Assembly: GCF_030272615.1 (NCBI RefSeq)
Contig: NC_081406.1
Coordinates: forward strand, 188,340,391 to 188,404,390
DNA from: Cryptomeria japonica
Lineage: Eukaryota > Streptophyta > Pinopsida > Cupressales > Cupressaceae
Reading direction: 5' to 3'
Length of the DNA stretch: 64,000 bases
Part shown: piece after piece, positions 1 to 11,446 of the stretch
Position numbering within the stretch: the first letter of the stretch is position 1
Layout: every line of letters starts with the position of its first letter
Program-made: the position numbers and the translations under genes
The notes under the pieces: model-generated
Told to the model about the DNA's origin: nothing
Seen by the model: the letters and a program-made list of their open reading frames with translations, nothing else
The model's database searches: none

Positions 1-302
1 TCTTTCTCTTTGATCAGGTCTTCAACTGCCCTCCTTGCTTCAATTTCTTGACTCATATGGACTGTAAGAGCTTCAAGTTCTCTCCTCAAGTTTATCTTTT
101 CACCATTCAGTTTCTCCACTTCTTTAGCCAATGCATCAATGTTGGCCTCATTTGAAGAGATGTTGTCAGAGTTCTCCAATAATTTCTTAGTCAGTTCTCT
201 CCTCTTTACTTGTGAAGCTTTGAATCTACCTCTTAGGGTTTCAAGCTCTTCCTTAGTTACATCAAGTACTCTAGCCTTCTCTCTATAACTCATATCCCCC
301 AT
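1..302 (-). CDS. Coiled-coil Gag-like ORF1 of the polymerase-less element (partial)
   Basis: The ATG at 302-300 opens a frame with no stop for 100 codons to the window edge. The product begins MGDMSYREKARVLD and is rich in Glu, Lys, Leu and Arg, with heptad-like spacing expected of a coiled coil. It aligns by eye with residues 1-100 of ORF1 at 41992: both have a KASQ.KRRE stretch, a short acidic Ser/Asn segment, then EANI/EANM and a repeated EVxKLN.xxxNLRxELExLT pattern. The start lies about 50 bp inside the primer site, the usual place for a Gag start. The downstream zinc knuckles would lie outside the window. Unlike the other copy, this part has no internal stop. Structural (Gag-like) function is inferred from position only. 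Confidence 0.7.
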   Translation of the reverse strand, partial: MGDMSYREKARVLDVTKEELETLRGRFKASQVKRRELTKKLLENSDNISSNEANIDALAKEVEKLNGEKINLRRELEALTVHMSQEIEARRAVEDLIKEK

Positions 303-350
303 AATGGCTTTAGGGTTTCCTTCCAATCAATTAAGCCTTAAGGAATTTGG

Positions 351-362
351 GCTCTGCTACCA
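351..362 (-). other. Primer-binding site (initiator tRNA-Met type)
   Basis: On the minus strand this reads TGGTAGCAGAGC, one base off the usual plant PBS TGGTATCAGAGC complementary to the 3' end of initiator tRNA-Met. It sits 2 bp inside the LTR end. Confidence 0.75.
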
Positions 363-364
363 AT

Positions 365-1493
365 TGATAGACTTATAAAACACTAAGAGGGGGGGTGAAT
401 CAGTGATAGCAAAAATAATAATACTTTAAACCCAGACTGGTAAAAATAATTAACCAGTTTACTTAAGACTTTGCATGCAAGCCAAAGTGTTATAAAAACA
501 TTCACAACAAGTAAAACATTCACCATAACACAAGTGTTTATACGTGGAAAACTCAACTGGGAAAAACCATGGTGAGATGGGACTCACAAGTTAACTATCT
601 ACAAAAATAGGTAACTGACTGGTTAAGGTATACAAAGTGCTATGTTAGGAGCAAATCCTGTTAAAGATCCCAAAGCCCTATTAGGAGAAATGCCTGGTTA
701 AAGGTAACCTCAATGGAAGATTTAGATTCAAGTTAATGAATCACCTTGTTAGAGGATTTGTACAATGAATCTTTTTAGAGCTTACCTGATTAGGGAATTT
801 AACTACTATAGTGATTAGAAAACAACATGTGGTATGATCTAGGAATATCACATCTTGCTTGTATAGATCCTTTTTTTCTCACTTAATACTGCATCATCAA
901 CATACTCTGCAACTCTTTCAATAAATCACATCAACTCTAACTAATAACACAACTTGTATCTTGCATTTCAAAATAGCTCATCACAATGTCTTTTTATAGA
1001 CATTTGATTTCATGTCGGCTCAAGAACCTCATCACAATTTCCTAGGTTCAGTGAATCTAGACAATCTTCCATAACACATCACAAATCATCACCAAAAATG
1101 TCAGTTAGAGATAACTCATCACACAATCAGTGAAACCAGTTGGAACACCATTACTGGTTTAGTGTTAACCACTTCCAACTCATTGACCAATTGTCTCCAT
1201 TTGCCTCATTGCTTCTCTCTACTATATCTTGAAATTGGTGTCAGTGAAATTGACCAAAACTAATTGTCTTTACTTCATATATTGGTTATCTACATATACT
1301 AGTTTAGATACCTTCATATCGGTTAGACTTCTCTAGACATATGATATCGGTTTGCAATACAAAGACTTAGGAGTAGTACCGGTTTGACTTAACTAAGATG
1401 ACTATGATAATATGAACATATTTATGTGTGTATATGTACCATCAATGACAACACATAAATTCATCTAATACAAAAATCATCAGCATGCCAATA
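365..1493 (-). repeat. 5' LTR of the left-edge polymerase-less element
   Basis: In minus orientation the LTR ends CTATCA next to the primer site and begins TATTGGCATG, probably a decayed TGTTGGC start as in the LTR at 40782. It has the shared LTR landmarks: a G-run motif (GAGGGGGGGTGAATCA) about 20 bp from its end, and the block near 541-590 that carries the hairpin also seen in the other LTRs here. The outer boundary is set by similarity to the other family because the second LTR is outside the window. Confidence 0.65.
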
Positions 1494-3820
1494 GTATTGC
1501 ATGAAATGGCATGTGACATGACAAAACCCTAACACACACACATGATTGCAAATGAATGTTGTAATATTGCTCCAATGGATGAATAAAGAAGACTTGAATG
1601 CTTAAATGCTTGATGATGTATATTTTCTCCTCTGCTTTCTTATGAACCAACTCCCTTTTATACATGCCTAAAGGATTAATTTTCATTCACCAAAGGCCGA
1701 CAAAGAGGAGTGGAAACCTTGAAGGTCAAATTATGCATAGGGGATCGAGTAGACTCATTATAGGGCCACCCCAAGAGGTAGGGATAGGGGATCCACTCCC
1801 TTGTCCTGCCCTATTTTGGGGCCCAGATAGGGTTTGGAGGTAGGAATAGGTCTTGAGCAAGGAAGAACCCATGGGTAGAAGTGCAGAAAGGGATCTTGGT
1901 AAAAAAGGAGGATATCATCGCCAAAATGAGGACTTCAAATGTGGTTAAAATTGTAGGGGGCATAATTTTATGACACTACACTAACCTATAGAGACCAAAA
2001 CATCATTTTAGCACCATTTTCTCACATAGGACAGACAAGAGAGATATAACAATATCTTTTTACATGCACAAGACATCAACGCCATACTTACTTTATCACT
2101 ATGCTTCTAATCCTCATCTTAATATGATATCATCATGATAACATGTTTGTTGAAAACAAACAAGGCATGGCATCCATTTTTTTTTCTTTAACAGGTCATC
2201 ACATCATTAGTAGCATCATACTAAATATAGACATCAAAACCATGAGGGTAGACATCCAACCAAGAGAATTAATGACAACACACAACATCAACCATTCATG
2301 TGCATCGATAACAACATACAACATCAACCATTTCTTCTATCTCCTTAACACTCAACTGCATTCTATATTAAGGATAAAAAACACCGAGTATTAGCATCAA
2401 TGGACAACATCATAGCTACACAAGAGACATTAATGGAAAAAACCAACAATATCCACAATAGTGAGGGTTGGTATCAATGACAACACCACAACCTTCCAAC
2501 AACATATGTCTATATTGTCATTTTTAACTAATCCATTTTTTGTATTTATCACATGGCTTGAAAATAATATTGAGGAGAGGGTATAAGAGATAGCATAGTA
2601 ATTTTATTTTAATCTTGCCACATTGATTGTTTTGTTGATTTTAAATAACCATATGTTTACGAGTTTACACCTATAAACAATGATTGAAGATCTTCCAAAA
2701 TGTGTGGGGGCTTTATTTTAGTGACATTACAAGATCCATTTTAATTTCAGTTTGTAAATATAACATCAAAGTCCCTTTAATTATAAGAAAAATACCAAGA
2801 ACTAAATCCATTACATTAAATTATAATAGGAAATATGGCGGGGAAAAAGTGAGACCGGGTGATTAGGACCTAATCCCACTTTTGCCAACACATTGGGAAT
2901 ATGAAAGAGCCTAGGGAGATAGCTCACTTTGGCTACTTCTTGTGAGAAAGAGAGAGCCAAGGATTATCTCTTTGGGTTTCTATTCCTCTTGTTTTATATA
3001 AAGAGAAGATGTGAAAAATAGGGTGTGATTGATTAACTAGACTAGGAGATGAACAATGAAGCATATATGAACTGAAATTGCAGAAACTTGTAGGATTGAA
3101 ACTGAGATACTAAAAGAAGAGAAGGGGAGGAATTTGAATGTGTACTCCATGTTGAAAAATGAGCCAAACTGACCTGGACAGGGGTTCCACACCTTGGTCC
3201 TGTTTTGTCTGACATAAAGTTGCAACCGAAGGCTTGCAAATCTGATGTTCTGAGCTTCCACCCTATTGAAAATCACCTAAAAGTGGGGGGGACCAAGGTG
3301 CCACGCCCCTTTCCTAGGTAGGAATAGGGCACCATGCCCTTGTTCTTGATGATTGTGGGATAGATATGAGGCTTTGGAATAGTCCTTATGCCTTTCAGTG
3401 GTCTTGAGAGACTTCCGGGTACTTGTACCTACACCTGCAACTGAAAATAGGGTTTTGGGTGGCTATATGGGGTTTTGCTTTAGTCAAACCCCTATTTTGG
3501 TGAATTCCACCTCAACAAATAGCTTATTTGTGTAGTAAAATAGTGTGTGCAGGAATCTTGCATGTGTGCAAGACCCTAAAATGATGAATGCAAACAATCT
3601 AGAGTAACCCTATGCTTTAAAGAGTAAACCCTAAATTCTTGTAATTGACAAAGTAAATGCTCTAAATAAATGATGCTAAGTGATCTAAAGCATAAATGTA
3701 AATGTGAAAATGAGTGTAAAGAAGCTCATACAAAGACATGAAAATAACATGAAAGAGATACAAGCCACTTGATCTGCTATTATTCTTCAATGTCTTAAAG
3801 GCTCCTAATTGATGATGAAT

Positions 3821-3864
3821 ACTTGATAAATACTTGATGAATTCTTGATGAATGCTTGATGAAT
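3821..3864. repeat. 11-bp tandem repeat, four units
   Basis: Four successive units of the form NCTTGATGAAT (first unit ACTTGATAAAT) run without gaps, preceded by a partial unit. It is a simple minisatellite with no visible coding role. Confidence 0.8.
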
Positions 3865-4349
3865 GTTGTTGAAGACTCCACATAAACTTCTCTTTCACTA
3901 CATAGAAGGCTCTTTTTTATCACTAGAAGGCTTCGCCAAACACTCTTCCTTTTTGCTTAGATTCTTGCAAATGAAGAAATAGAGCTCTTATGTGTGAAAC
4001 CTTGGATCTTAATTTCATCTTTAGGCTAACCTAGGATTTGAATTTCCTGCCAATTTATTGGGGTTAAGAATTATAATATCATAGGCTTATGCTCTCGAAA
4101 TTTCAGGAAAAATGTCGAGGACTGTGTTGCACTTGCACACGGTCCGACCAACTTTTCACCAAATTTTCAAGGCTATCAGATATGATGCTATTAGAGTGAA
4201 TCCCAAAGTTATAGTTGATTTCAAGATGTTTTGATATGCAAAATTGGGCCTTAAATGTTGAAATAAGACATAATTAGGGTTTATGATTTAATGATTTATT
4301 GGAGGAATAAAATAAAAAGGGGCACACTTAGGGTAAAGGTCCCAATTTT

Positions 4350-4462
4350 ACTAAGGTGGGTGCTAAACTAAGCGTGGAATTGTACCACCCTAGCAAGATG
4401 CAAGATGCAAACACACTAAGGTGGGTGCTAAACTAAGCGTGGAATTGTACCACCCTAGCAAG
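4350..4462. repeat. Perfect 48-bp direct repeat with internal inverted repeat
   Basis: The 48 bp at 4350-4397 recur exactly at 4415-4462, separated by 17 bp. Each copy starts CTAAGGTGG and ends near CCACCCTAG, nearly inverted complements, so each could form a hairpin. The exactness implies a recent local duplication in otherwise decayed DNA. Confidence 0.85.
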
Positions 4463-5060
4463 GGTGTACAATTTATGATGTTACAAAAATAAACATAAGT
4501 TGTTAATGAAAGGTACACAAAAAAATATGCACTTTAAAAAATGACTTGAAAATGAGTTTGTATGAGTTCAAATGGACATCTTGAGGTTCAAAAAAAGGAA
4601 CTACTAAGCAATAGTTTGAAAAACTTATCAATTTTAAAGCATTGACAAAAATATTTAAAAATGACACCATCATGTAGCTTCTAAAAAATAACCAAGTTAA
4701 AAAACTTGATCCTAATCAAAGTTCAAATGACGAGAAATACAATATGTTAGGTCCCGGAGGCAACTGGGAGGGGGGGGGGTTTGAATTAGTTGTCCAATAT
4801 TTGTGCTTGGAAACCGTGTAAGGGGAAAAACCACGACAGGAAACCTTACCCATCAGATGATACTACTGCAGATAGTAAGTGTATACAAATGGGGTCTGCA
4901 CATGCAGAAAGGCCAAGTGCCTAGAGCTCACTGCTCAAACACAAAATAGGAGTCACACTGACTACTATTGGATGGTTAAATCCAATACTGATGTACTGCT
5001 CAAAATAGCATCTTCATATGTTGGATTCGATACCGGTGTAGTTCTGATATGCTTTCACAA

Positions 5061-6307
5061 TGTAGCATCCTCAAATTGTGACACTTGCAATTTCGACTGC
5101 ATTTAGGTCTTCACGATGGTGATGCAACATGAAACCTGAATGGAGACCCCGAAACTTGTTCATGACATCAAAAACTGCATTTTTCAGCACCCTGGCCTAA
5201 TCCTCCTTGCACCCTGTTGTCCGTGGAGGTGGGACCATGGCGCCCAGCGCCCTGTTCCCCCAGGACCATGGCGCCTAGTGCCCTGGTCCCTGGCCCTATT
5301 TTGGGCCCGGTCTCTTGTTGGGCATCGGGTCTTTAAGTTTGCAATTTGGAAAATAATGCTTCTAGGTCGGCCTAAGGTCAGAAAAATCAGTCTCCTAACC
5401 CTAATTGACAAGTATATAAACTACATTTCCCCTCCCAGAAAAGGGTAGAGAAAATAGATGTGTGCAAGAGGCGGAAGCGATATTCAAATATTCAAATATT
5501 CAAACATTCAAACATTCAAGCATTCAAACATTCCTTCAAGCAATTGAGAATTCTAAGTCTCCATTCAAGGCCAAGTGTTACATTCAAGACAAGGATTCAA
5601 CCATTGAAGAGGAGATCACATACAACATACAACATACTACATACATTACACCTTCGCATGTAAGAATACAAACATTCTTACAACAAGGTATCAGTACTTG
5701 TTTACATTACAAACATTTACATTTACAACATTCTCATTTCTTGGTTAATTCCAAAACCGGGGCTTGACCTAAAGGAAAACCCCTCATCCCTAACCCCCCA
5801 ATCATCCTCTCTTTTTTGTGTGTAGGTTGTAGGTACGCGACTATAATTGAAGATCTGGAATCCTTGTGCAGAGACGAACAGATCCCCCTTCGTTTCGCGG
5901 ATTTTTCGGAGGACCGTGTGCACGCCGGGCGCCATCGTCCTATCAACTTTCATTCAAATTTGCAGAACAACACTGTCTCAACATTTTACTGCTAATTCTA
6001 GGTCTGCAGCTTCATCCCATATCCCTATCTCTGTTTATAAGCGAATCTTTCCTACTTTACATGCATTCCTAGTTCAATCTTTCTATCTACATTCTTTACA
6101 AAAGAGGGTATCCTTGATGTCTTAACCCTTGAAACTCATATAGAATCCAATCTTGCATTGCGTGGGATTGGATCTTGTGGGTTTCGACCCCTCTTTTGAA
6201 TGTAAAGTCTCCCCTAAGTGAAAACCATCAACCCTAGTGACTCTCCCTTCTCTCTCCTTGGAGTTGGGGAGGGGAGAACAACTAGGGTTCGATTTTTCCG
6301 CTTTACA
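5061..6307 (+). mobile_element. Solo LTR of a Gypsy-type element, nested in the Copia-1 LTR
   Basis: 1247 bp starting TGTAGCATCC and ending CTTTACA, flanked by the perfect 5-bp duplication CACAA (5056-5060 and 6308-6312). The uninterrupted target is visible in the right Copia-1 LTR, so the insertion is certain. A TATA box (GTATATAAAC) near 5412 gives plus orientation. No coding sequence or second LTR is present, so this is the product of LTR-LTR recombination. It holds a GC-rich duplicated motif (GGACCATGGCGCC at 5232 and 5263) and an ATTCAAAC repeat. Assignment to Gypsy is inferred from length and organisation only. Confidence 0.9.
5482..5533. repeat. 8-bp ATTCAAAY minisatellite inside the solo LTR
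   Basis: About six to seven head-to-tail units of ATTCAAAT or ATTCAAAC, just downstream of the LTR's TATA box, where the transcript leader would lie. Confidence 0.8.
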
Positions 6308-6886
6308 CACAAAAACCTTGCTTCACCTTCAAATGATGTCTTCATGTATAGCTCTTCTTATTCTTGCATATACCTTCACACAATCCTTTTTCACATTCCA
6401 CATTCGATCTTACAAATAAGATCTTACATTTATATCATAACCTAGGACCAATTTTAGTAGGTTGGCTCTAAAGGATATTACAATAAAATCAATGTACAAA
6501 TAAATTAATGCCTGATGCAATAACTGATTCAACATGTCGGCTTAATGCATTTACAACAATAATAAATCATCTCCATAGCATGCCATGTTGAACTGGAAAA
6601 GATAAGCCTACCAGTGTATAACCTGGACCTATTTGTTGGTAATAGCAAATATGCTAATACGAATATGCCAATAAAAATTTTTTCAAGACAAAGTGTCCAA
6701 ACGATGTCTTTGACATAACCAAGTGTTTTCCATGCCATTTTATATCCTGCTGGTGTATCAGATACTGGTGACTATGCATGAGTCATTTTGCTTGTCGGTG
6801 AATGTTGCTGATTCTCCAAAGTGCCAGAGTTGATAAGTGTTAGTAGGTGTTGACATCAATGAAAAAACCATACCCAAATACCAACA

Positions 6887-7170
6887 ATCTCCCCCTTTGG
6901 CATTGATGGCAATACAAGATGGAAAAACCATCAAAGTGCCAAAACAAAAATGCCAAATAGCAAAAGCCAACAAAAGACAACAATCTCCCAAAAGCGATCA
7001 TAACCAGATATCAAAATATAGATACAAAGAGTAACAATCTCTCCCCAAAAGATAATGTGTTTTTCCATATCAATCTCTCCTCCTTTGACATCAAATGCCA
7101 AAGTAAAAATAAAAACCATTTTTCTAATACAAAATACCAACCAATTCAGTATACCAACTATCCCCCTGAG
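6887..7170 (-). other. Polypurine tract region of Copia-1 with extra PPT-like motifs
   Basis: On the minus strand CCAAAGGGGGAGAT directly abuts the 3' LTR (6887-6900) and is the plus-strand primer site. Purine-rich motifs of the same type recur upstream at about 7036-7051, 7074-7090 (decayed) and 7160-7170 (CTCAGGGGGATA). The neighbouring Copia elements have the same layout. Confidence 0.75.
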
Positions 7171-7245
7171 AATTAGCTTCCTCATCAAAGCCGGAGTAAA
7201 AGATTTCTCTATTAATTTTGTCGGATGATGACAAACATCAACTTC

Positions 7246-7802
7246 CTAAGTCTTTACCAGTGGGGGTATGACCCCAAGCTGATCTTTGAGATATTCAAAA
7301 GTCTCCTTAGGTAGAGGTTTAGTGAAAATATCTGCAATCTACTTTTTAGTATTCACATAACCATTTTAATTTCTTTTGCTTCAACATTTTCCCTTAGAAA
7401 ATTCAGTTTGATAGAAACATGTTTGGTTTTAGAATGTAGTACGAGATTCTTAGATATATCAATTGCTGCAGTGTTATCACAATAGATAGTAATAGGTTCC
7501 TTGCACTTTACCTTTATATCCTTCAACATTTGCTTAAGCCATAATACTTGTGTACAGTTAGTTGCTGCTACAACATATTCTGATTCTGATGTTGATAAAG
7601 ATGTACAACTTTGTTTCTTACTCAACCAAGAAATTAATCTACTTCCAAGAAAAAATGCTCTGTCGGTGGTGCTTTTTCTATCATCCACATCTCCTGCCCA
7701 ATTTGCATCTGTGTATGCACATAATTCAAAGTTTTTGTCTCTAGGATACCATAATCCAAGATTTGTAGTGCCTTGCAAGTACCAGAAAATCCTTTTTACC
7801 AC
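7246..7802 (-). pseudogene. Copia-1 RNase H domain (pol C-terminus)
   Basis: This is the Copia RNase H, which removes RNA from the RNA-DNA hybrid during reverse transcription. From the N-terminus I see YTDANWAGD (first catalytic Asp), STSESEYVVAA (Glu), then IYCDNTAAI (Asp) and the HSKTKHVSIK stretch. So the acidic residues survive. The open stretch ends at 7353; a frameshift near 7370 moves the rest of the domain, including the KPLPKE and VIPP tail, into another frame that ends at the stop 7246-7248. That tail matches the intact one at 33600. Non-functional as it stands. Confidence 0.92.
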
Positions 7803-8888
7803 TGATTCATGATTTTCTCTAGGATTACTCTAAAATCTTGAAACAATACATACTGTATTCATGATATCAGGTCATGTTTGTGTCAAATATAGTAAACCTC
7901 CTATCATAGATTTGTATCAATTTGGATTAACAGGGGTAGATTCATCCCTTTGTGATAATTTGTCATTTGTAGTTATAGGTGTGCTTACCAGTTTAGAGTT
8001 ATCCATCCCAAATTTCTTTAATAACTCCTCCAAGTACTTGGATTGACTCAAGAATATACCTTTATTAGTCTGTGAAATCTACAATCCTAAAAAGAATTTT
8101 ATTTCTCCAATCATAGACATTTCAAATTCTTGTTGTATTTCAATAGAAAATTCTTTACATAATCCATCTTCTCCTCCAAAGATTATATCATCAACAAAAA
8201 CTTCTATAACCAAGATGTCATCATTTGTCACTTTATAATATAAGTTGTTGTCAACATTACCTTTAGAAAAACCAATATTCAAAAGATACTTATCCAATCT
8301 TGCATACCAAGCTCTTGGAGCTTGTTTCAATCCATACAAAGCTTTCCTTAACCTACAAACCATATCTTTGTTATCTATCAAAGAAAATCCATCAGGTTGT
8401 TCAATGTAAACTTCTTCTTCAAGATCTCCATTAAAAAATGCACATTTAATATCCATTTGATATACTTTATAGTTCTTGTGTGCTGCAAAAGCTAAGAATA
8501 ATCTAACTGCCTCAATTCTAGCTACCGATGCAAAGGTCTCATTATAATCAATTCCTTCTTTCTGAGAATATCCCTTACACACTATTCTTGCTTTATTTCT
8601 GATAACCTTACCATCTTCATTAAGTTTGTTTCTGAATATCCATTTTGTTCCAATCACATTTTTGTCTTTAGGTTGGGGAACTAATGTCCAAGTGTTATTC
8701 TTCTCAATTTGCTCTAATTCTTCTTCCATAGCTTTAATACAGTGTTTATCTTCACATGCCTCATTAATTGATGATGGTTTGATTTTAGAAATAAGACATA
8801 CCTCTTCATTTTCCAATCTTCCTCTTGTCATAACTCCTTTATACTTGTTTCCAATTATCTGATCTTCATAATGATTCAGTCTTACATA
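7803..8888 (-). pseudogene. Copia-1 reverse transcriptase
   Basis: Open from 8831 to 8079. Motifs in order: GTKWIFRNK, the QMDIKCAFFNG block with the first catalytic Asp, [12 protein letters not shown], and FVDDIIFGG with the paired catalytic Asp. All three catalytic residues are therefore intact. Stops bracket the segment, after FFLGL at 8079 and upstream near 8889, and the thumb/connection part (7803-8078) is broken. The length is normal for the Copia RT domain. Within the element it lies between integrase (right) and RNase H (left), as expected for Copia. Confidence 0.94.
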
Positions 8889-9959
8889 CTAGGGTGTCTT
8901 CGTTTGTTGTTGTTCCTTAGTTACTGAGGAATTTTTAGATGATACCGGTGTTACTGGATATTCATTCTGTACTGGTGGGTTCAATGTAGGTTCATTTGTT
9001 AGAATCTCTGCTGTCGGTTCAGAGTCTATGTACCTTGAAGTTTCTCTGAATTGTTCATCAATCTTCACATTTGTACTCTCAACAATTTTCTGCAATCTTT
9101 TGTTAAAACATCTATATGCCTTGCTCTTAGATGAATAACCAAGAAATATTCCTTCACCACTTCTAGGATCAAATTTGCCAATATACTCATCCCTTCTAAT
9201 ATAGCATTTACTTCTAGATATTCTGAAATATTTAAGAGTAGGATTAATACCAAACCACAGTTCATGAGGGGTCTTACCGGTTTCACCTTTGATGTGAACT
9301 TTGTTGAATGTATAGACCATTGTAATTACTACCTCTCTCAAATACACATGTGGTAGATTTTCTTCTGATAACATACTTCTTGCTACATCCAAGATAGTTC
9401 TATTTTTCCTTTCAACAACTCCATTCTGTTGTGGTGTATGGGGTGCTGATAGTTGTCTTCTGATTCCATTCACTTCACAAAATGTATTTAATTCCTTAGA
9501 TGTAAATTCTCCTCCTTGATCTGATCTCAGACATTTGATTTTCTTACCGGTTTCATTCTCTACCATTGCTTTGAACAGTTTGAACTTTCCAAGTGCTTCT
9601 GATTTTTCTCAGAGAAAAGTAACCCAACACATTCTAGAGTAGTCATCAATGATTAGCATGAAATATCTATCACCTTGCAAACTTTTAGTTCTAGCTGGAC
9701 CACATAAATCAGTATGAATTAAGTCAAGAGAAATATTTGATTTTTCTGGAATACTTTTAAAAGTAGCTCTAACTTGTTTTCCAAATTGACATTCCTTACA
9801 TACTGTATTGTGAGGTTTGACAATTTTAGGTAAATCCTTAACTGCCTTAGTAGTACTAATTTTTACCATGCAATCAAAATTTACATGACAGAGTCTCTTA
9901 TGCCATAGCCAACTTTCATCAATATGTGCAATCAAGCATGTCTTTTCACTGTTATTCAA
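8889..9959 (-). pseudogene. Copia-1 integrase
   Basis: This domain would insert the cDNA into chromosomes. The GAG-pre-integrase/HHCC zinc part (9609-9959) shows WHKRLCHVNF and CKECQFGK. The catalytic core follows with LIHTDLCGP and SDQGGEFTS (the two Asp) and NGVVERKNRT (the Glu) at about 9380-9530. The C-terminal region to 8889 has FDPRSGEGIFLGYS, typical of Copia integrases. A stop at 9606-9608 separates the two open segments, and the last codons hit a stop at 8889. Catalytic residues look intact, so decay is through stops only. Confidence 0.93.
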
Positions 9960-10001
9960 ATGAAAGATATTACCTCTAGTTTGAATACCGGTTGCAATTT
10001 C

Positions 10002-10285
10002 CTAACCAATTCTATTCATGATTTTGCATTTTCCATTTTTGAATTGTAACTGAAATCCTTTTTCAACTAATTGACCAACACTCAAAAGATTATGCTTTAA
10101 ACCTTCAACATAGTAAACATTGTCAGTATTATGCTTACCATCAAGAGATATTGTACCTTTACCTTTGATAAAACAAGCTTTATCATCTCCAAATCTCACT
10201 AAGCCTCCATTATATTCCTAAAAGTTCAAGAATTTACTTTTATCTCCAGTCATATGATGTGAGTATCCTGAATCAATGATCCATT
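10002..10285 (-). pseudogene. Copia-1 aspartic protease
   Basis: The retropepsin-type protease that would cut the Gag-Pol polyprotein. The active-site triad IDSGYSHHMTG lies at about 10240-10285, at the end of the gag reading frame. A stop at 10218 follows, then the open segment 10002-10199 carries GKGTISLDGKHN and NLLSVGQLVEKG, the conserved C-terminal half of Copia proteases. The Cys usual after DSG in this group is Tyr here. Confidence 0.88.
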
Positions 10286-11389
10286 CATCCTTTACTTCAA
10301 CTTTAGTTGTCAAGTCCTGCTCTACCAGTTGAATAGTGGGTGATAGTTGATCTTCTGTTATAGCAATAAAAAACCATCCATTGTCTGTCGGATCCTCATC
10401 AGAATCATCAGTCACTCTTTCATCAGCAAGATAACAAGATTTGTCTTTATTCTTCTTAAATCTGTATCTTTGATATTCAGGGTTAGGCTTGTATGTTCTT
10501 CTAGCTTCTTCTCGTAGTCTAGCATGTCTATCAAGACATCTAGAAGCCATATGACCAATCTTATTATAGTTAAAGCATTTAAAGGGTGCTTTACCTTCAT
10601 ACTTACTTCCTACTGGACCTTTAGGCATTTTTCTTGCAAATAGTGCTTCAAGTTCTTCATTTTCTCTCCTGCTTTCCTCAAGTTCTCTTGCATAAAAGGT
10701 TTTCCAATCAGACTTGTCAAATGATGGTGCAAATGATGTTGATGCCTTAAAAGCTAAATCTATCTTTATAGTAGCAACAAGACCAAATTCCTCAATTTCA
10801 AAAGTTGAAAGCTTTCCAATCAATGTATCCCTAGTTACTGATGTATTAGGCATTGTTCTTAACTCATTTATAGCAGTAACCTTCATTTTATATGTCGGTG
10901 GAAATCCTCTTAAAAATTTTGAAATAATTTCATCTTCACTTAAAGTTCCTCCATAACATTTAATACCCAAAACAATTTCATTGACTCTTTCCATAAAAGC
11001 AGAAATCCTTTCATCTTGTTCAATTTAAGATTTCCATACCTGACCTAGAAGCTTTCAAGTTTTGCAATTTTGACTGTGGAATCTCCTGCATTCAATGTTT
11101 CCAAATGATCCCAAATAGCTTTAGCAACTGATCTATCTGATAATCCCATGATTTGCTGATCTGTTAATGTGCTCAAAATTGCTTTTCTTGCTTTGCAATC
11201 ATTTTCTTCATCTTTTCCCAAGGTAGGTGGATTAGGCTGATCGGGAGTAGGAGCAGTATAACCATTCTTTGTAACTTCTCAAATGTCCTTTCCAATGCAA
11301 TTTAAATGTGTCTCCATTCTGATTTTCCATATGCCATAGTTGGTTCCATCAAGTTTAGAACTGTCCTTCCTGAAATAGTTAGTAGACAT
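10286..11389 (-). pseudogene. Copia-1 Gag
   Basis: The structural protein of the virus-like particle. The ATG at 11389 is chosen because it lies about 45 bp inside the PBS and opens MSTNYFRKDSSKLDG, then LDGTNYGIWKIRMETH, the standard N-terminus of plant Copia Gag. A TGA follows after KDI near 11280, a Trp codon in the homologue at 59879. After a frameshift the frame is open from 10994. The zinc knuckle (CFNYNKIGHMASRC, about 10550) has Tyr in place of the second Cys, so zinc binding is probably lost. A Lys/Arg-rich tail leads into the protease. Confidence 0.9.
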
Positions 11390-11432
11390 TGGATCTCCTC
11401 AAGCTGTTAAACTTCTGTAAAAAGAGGACTAG

Positions 11433-11444
11433 GCTCTAATACCA
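11433..11444 (-). other. Primer-binding site of Copia-1
   Basis: Minus strand TGGTATTAGAGC, one transition from the initiator tRNA-Met PBS, 2 bp from the 5' LTR. Confidence 0.85.
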
Positions 11445-11446
11445 AT

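Larger units (their letters stand above)
1..1493 (-). mobile_element. Polymerase-less LTR element, 5' end only (cut by window edge)
   Basis: Reading on the minus strand, an LTR (365-1493) is followed by an initiator-Met-type primer site (351-362) and then an open coiled-coil ORF running off the left edge. Order and protein match the complete element at 40782-48562, so this is a second member of that class. The LTR sequence differs widely, so it belongs to another family. The 3' half lies outside the window, so I cannot say whether it has a polymerase; I infer that it does not from the related copy. Confidence 0.7.
1494..4739. other. Decayed repeat DNA without recognisable genes
   Basis: No ORF with recognisable protein similarity on either strand. 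1690-1990 and about 3180-3520 hold GC-richer phrases (CCCTATTTTGGGGCCC at 1786; GGTGCCACGCCC near 3298) resembling the U3 part of the solo LTR at 5061-6307, so they are probably old LTR remnants of a related family. A TATA-like TTTATATAAA is at 2995. The rest is AT-rich with short tandem repeats listed separately. Confidence 0.5.
4745..6886 (-). repeat. 3' LTR of Copia-1, interrupted by a solo LTR
   Basis: It aligns with 11447-12486 on both sides of the insertion 5061-6307: the right LTR reads straight through CTTTCACAAAAACC where this one is split. Relative to the right LTR, about 140 bp is missing after the G-run near 4770-4795. Confidence 0.92.

Noticed and set aside
1480-1686. Short ORFs in spacer and LTRs (also 2143-2394, 3037-3276, 3662-3898)
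   Set aside because: 60-85 codons, low complexity, no motif, within decayed repeats; expected by chance.
5140-5448. GC-rich ORFs on both strands
   Set aside because: They lie wholly within the U3 of a solo LTR with a perfect target duplication; openness comes from GC-rich duplicated motifs.
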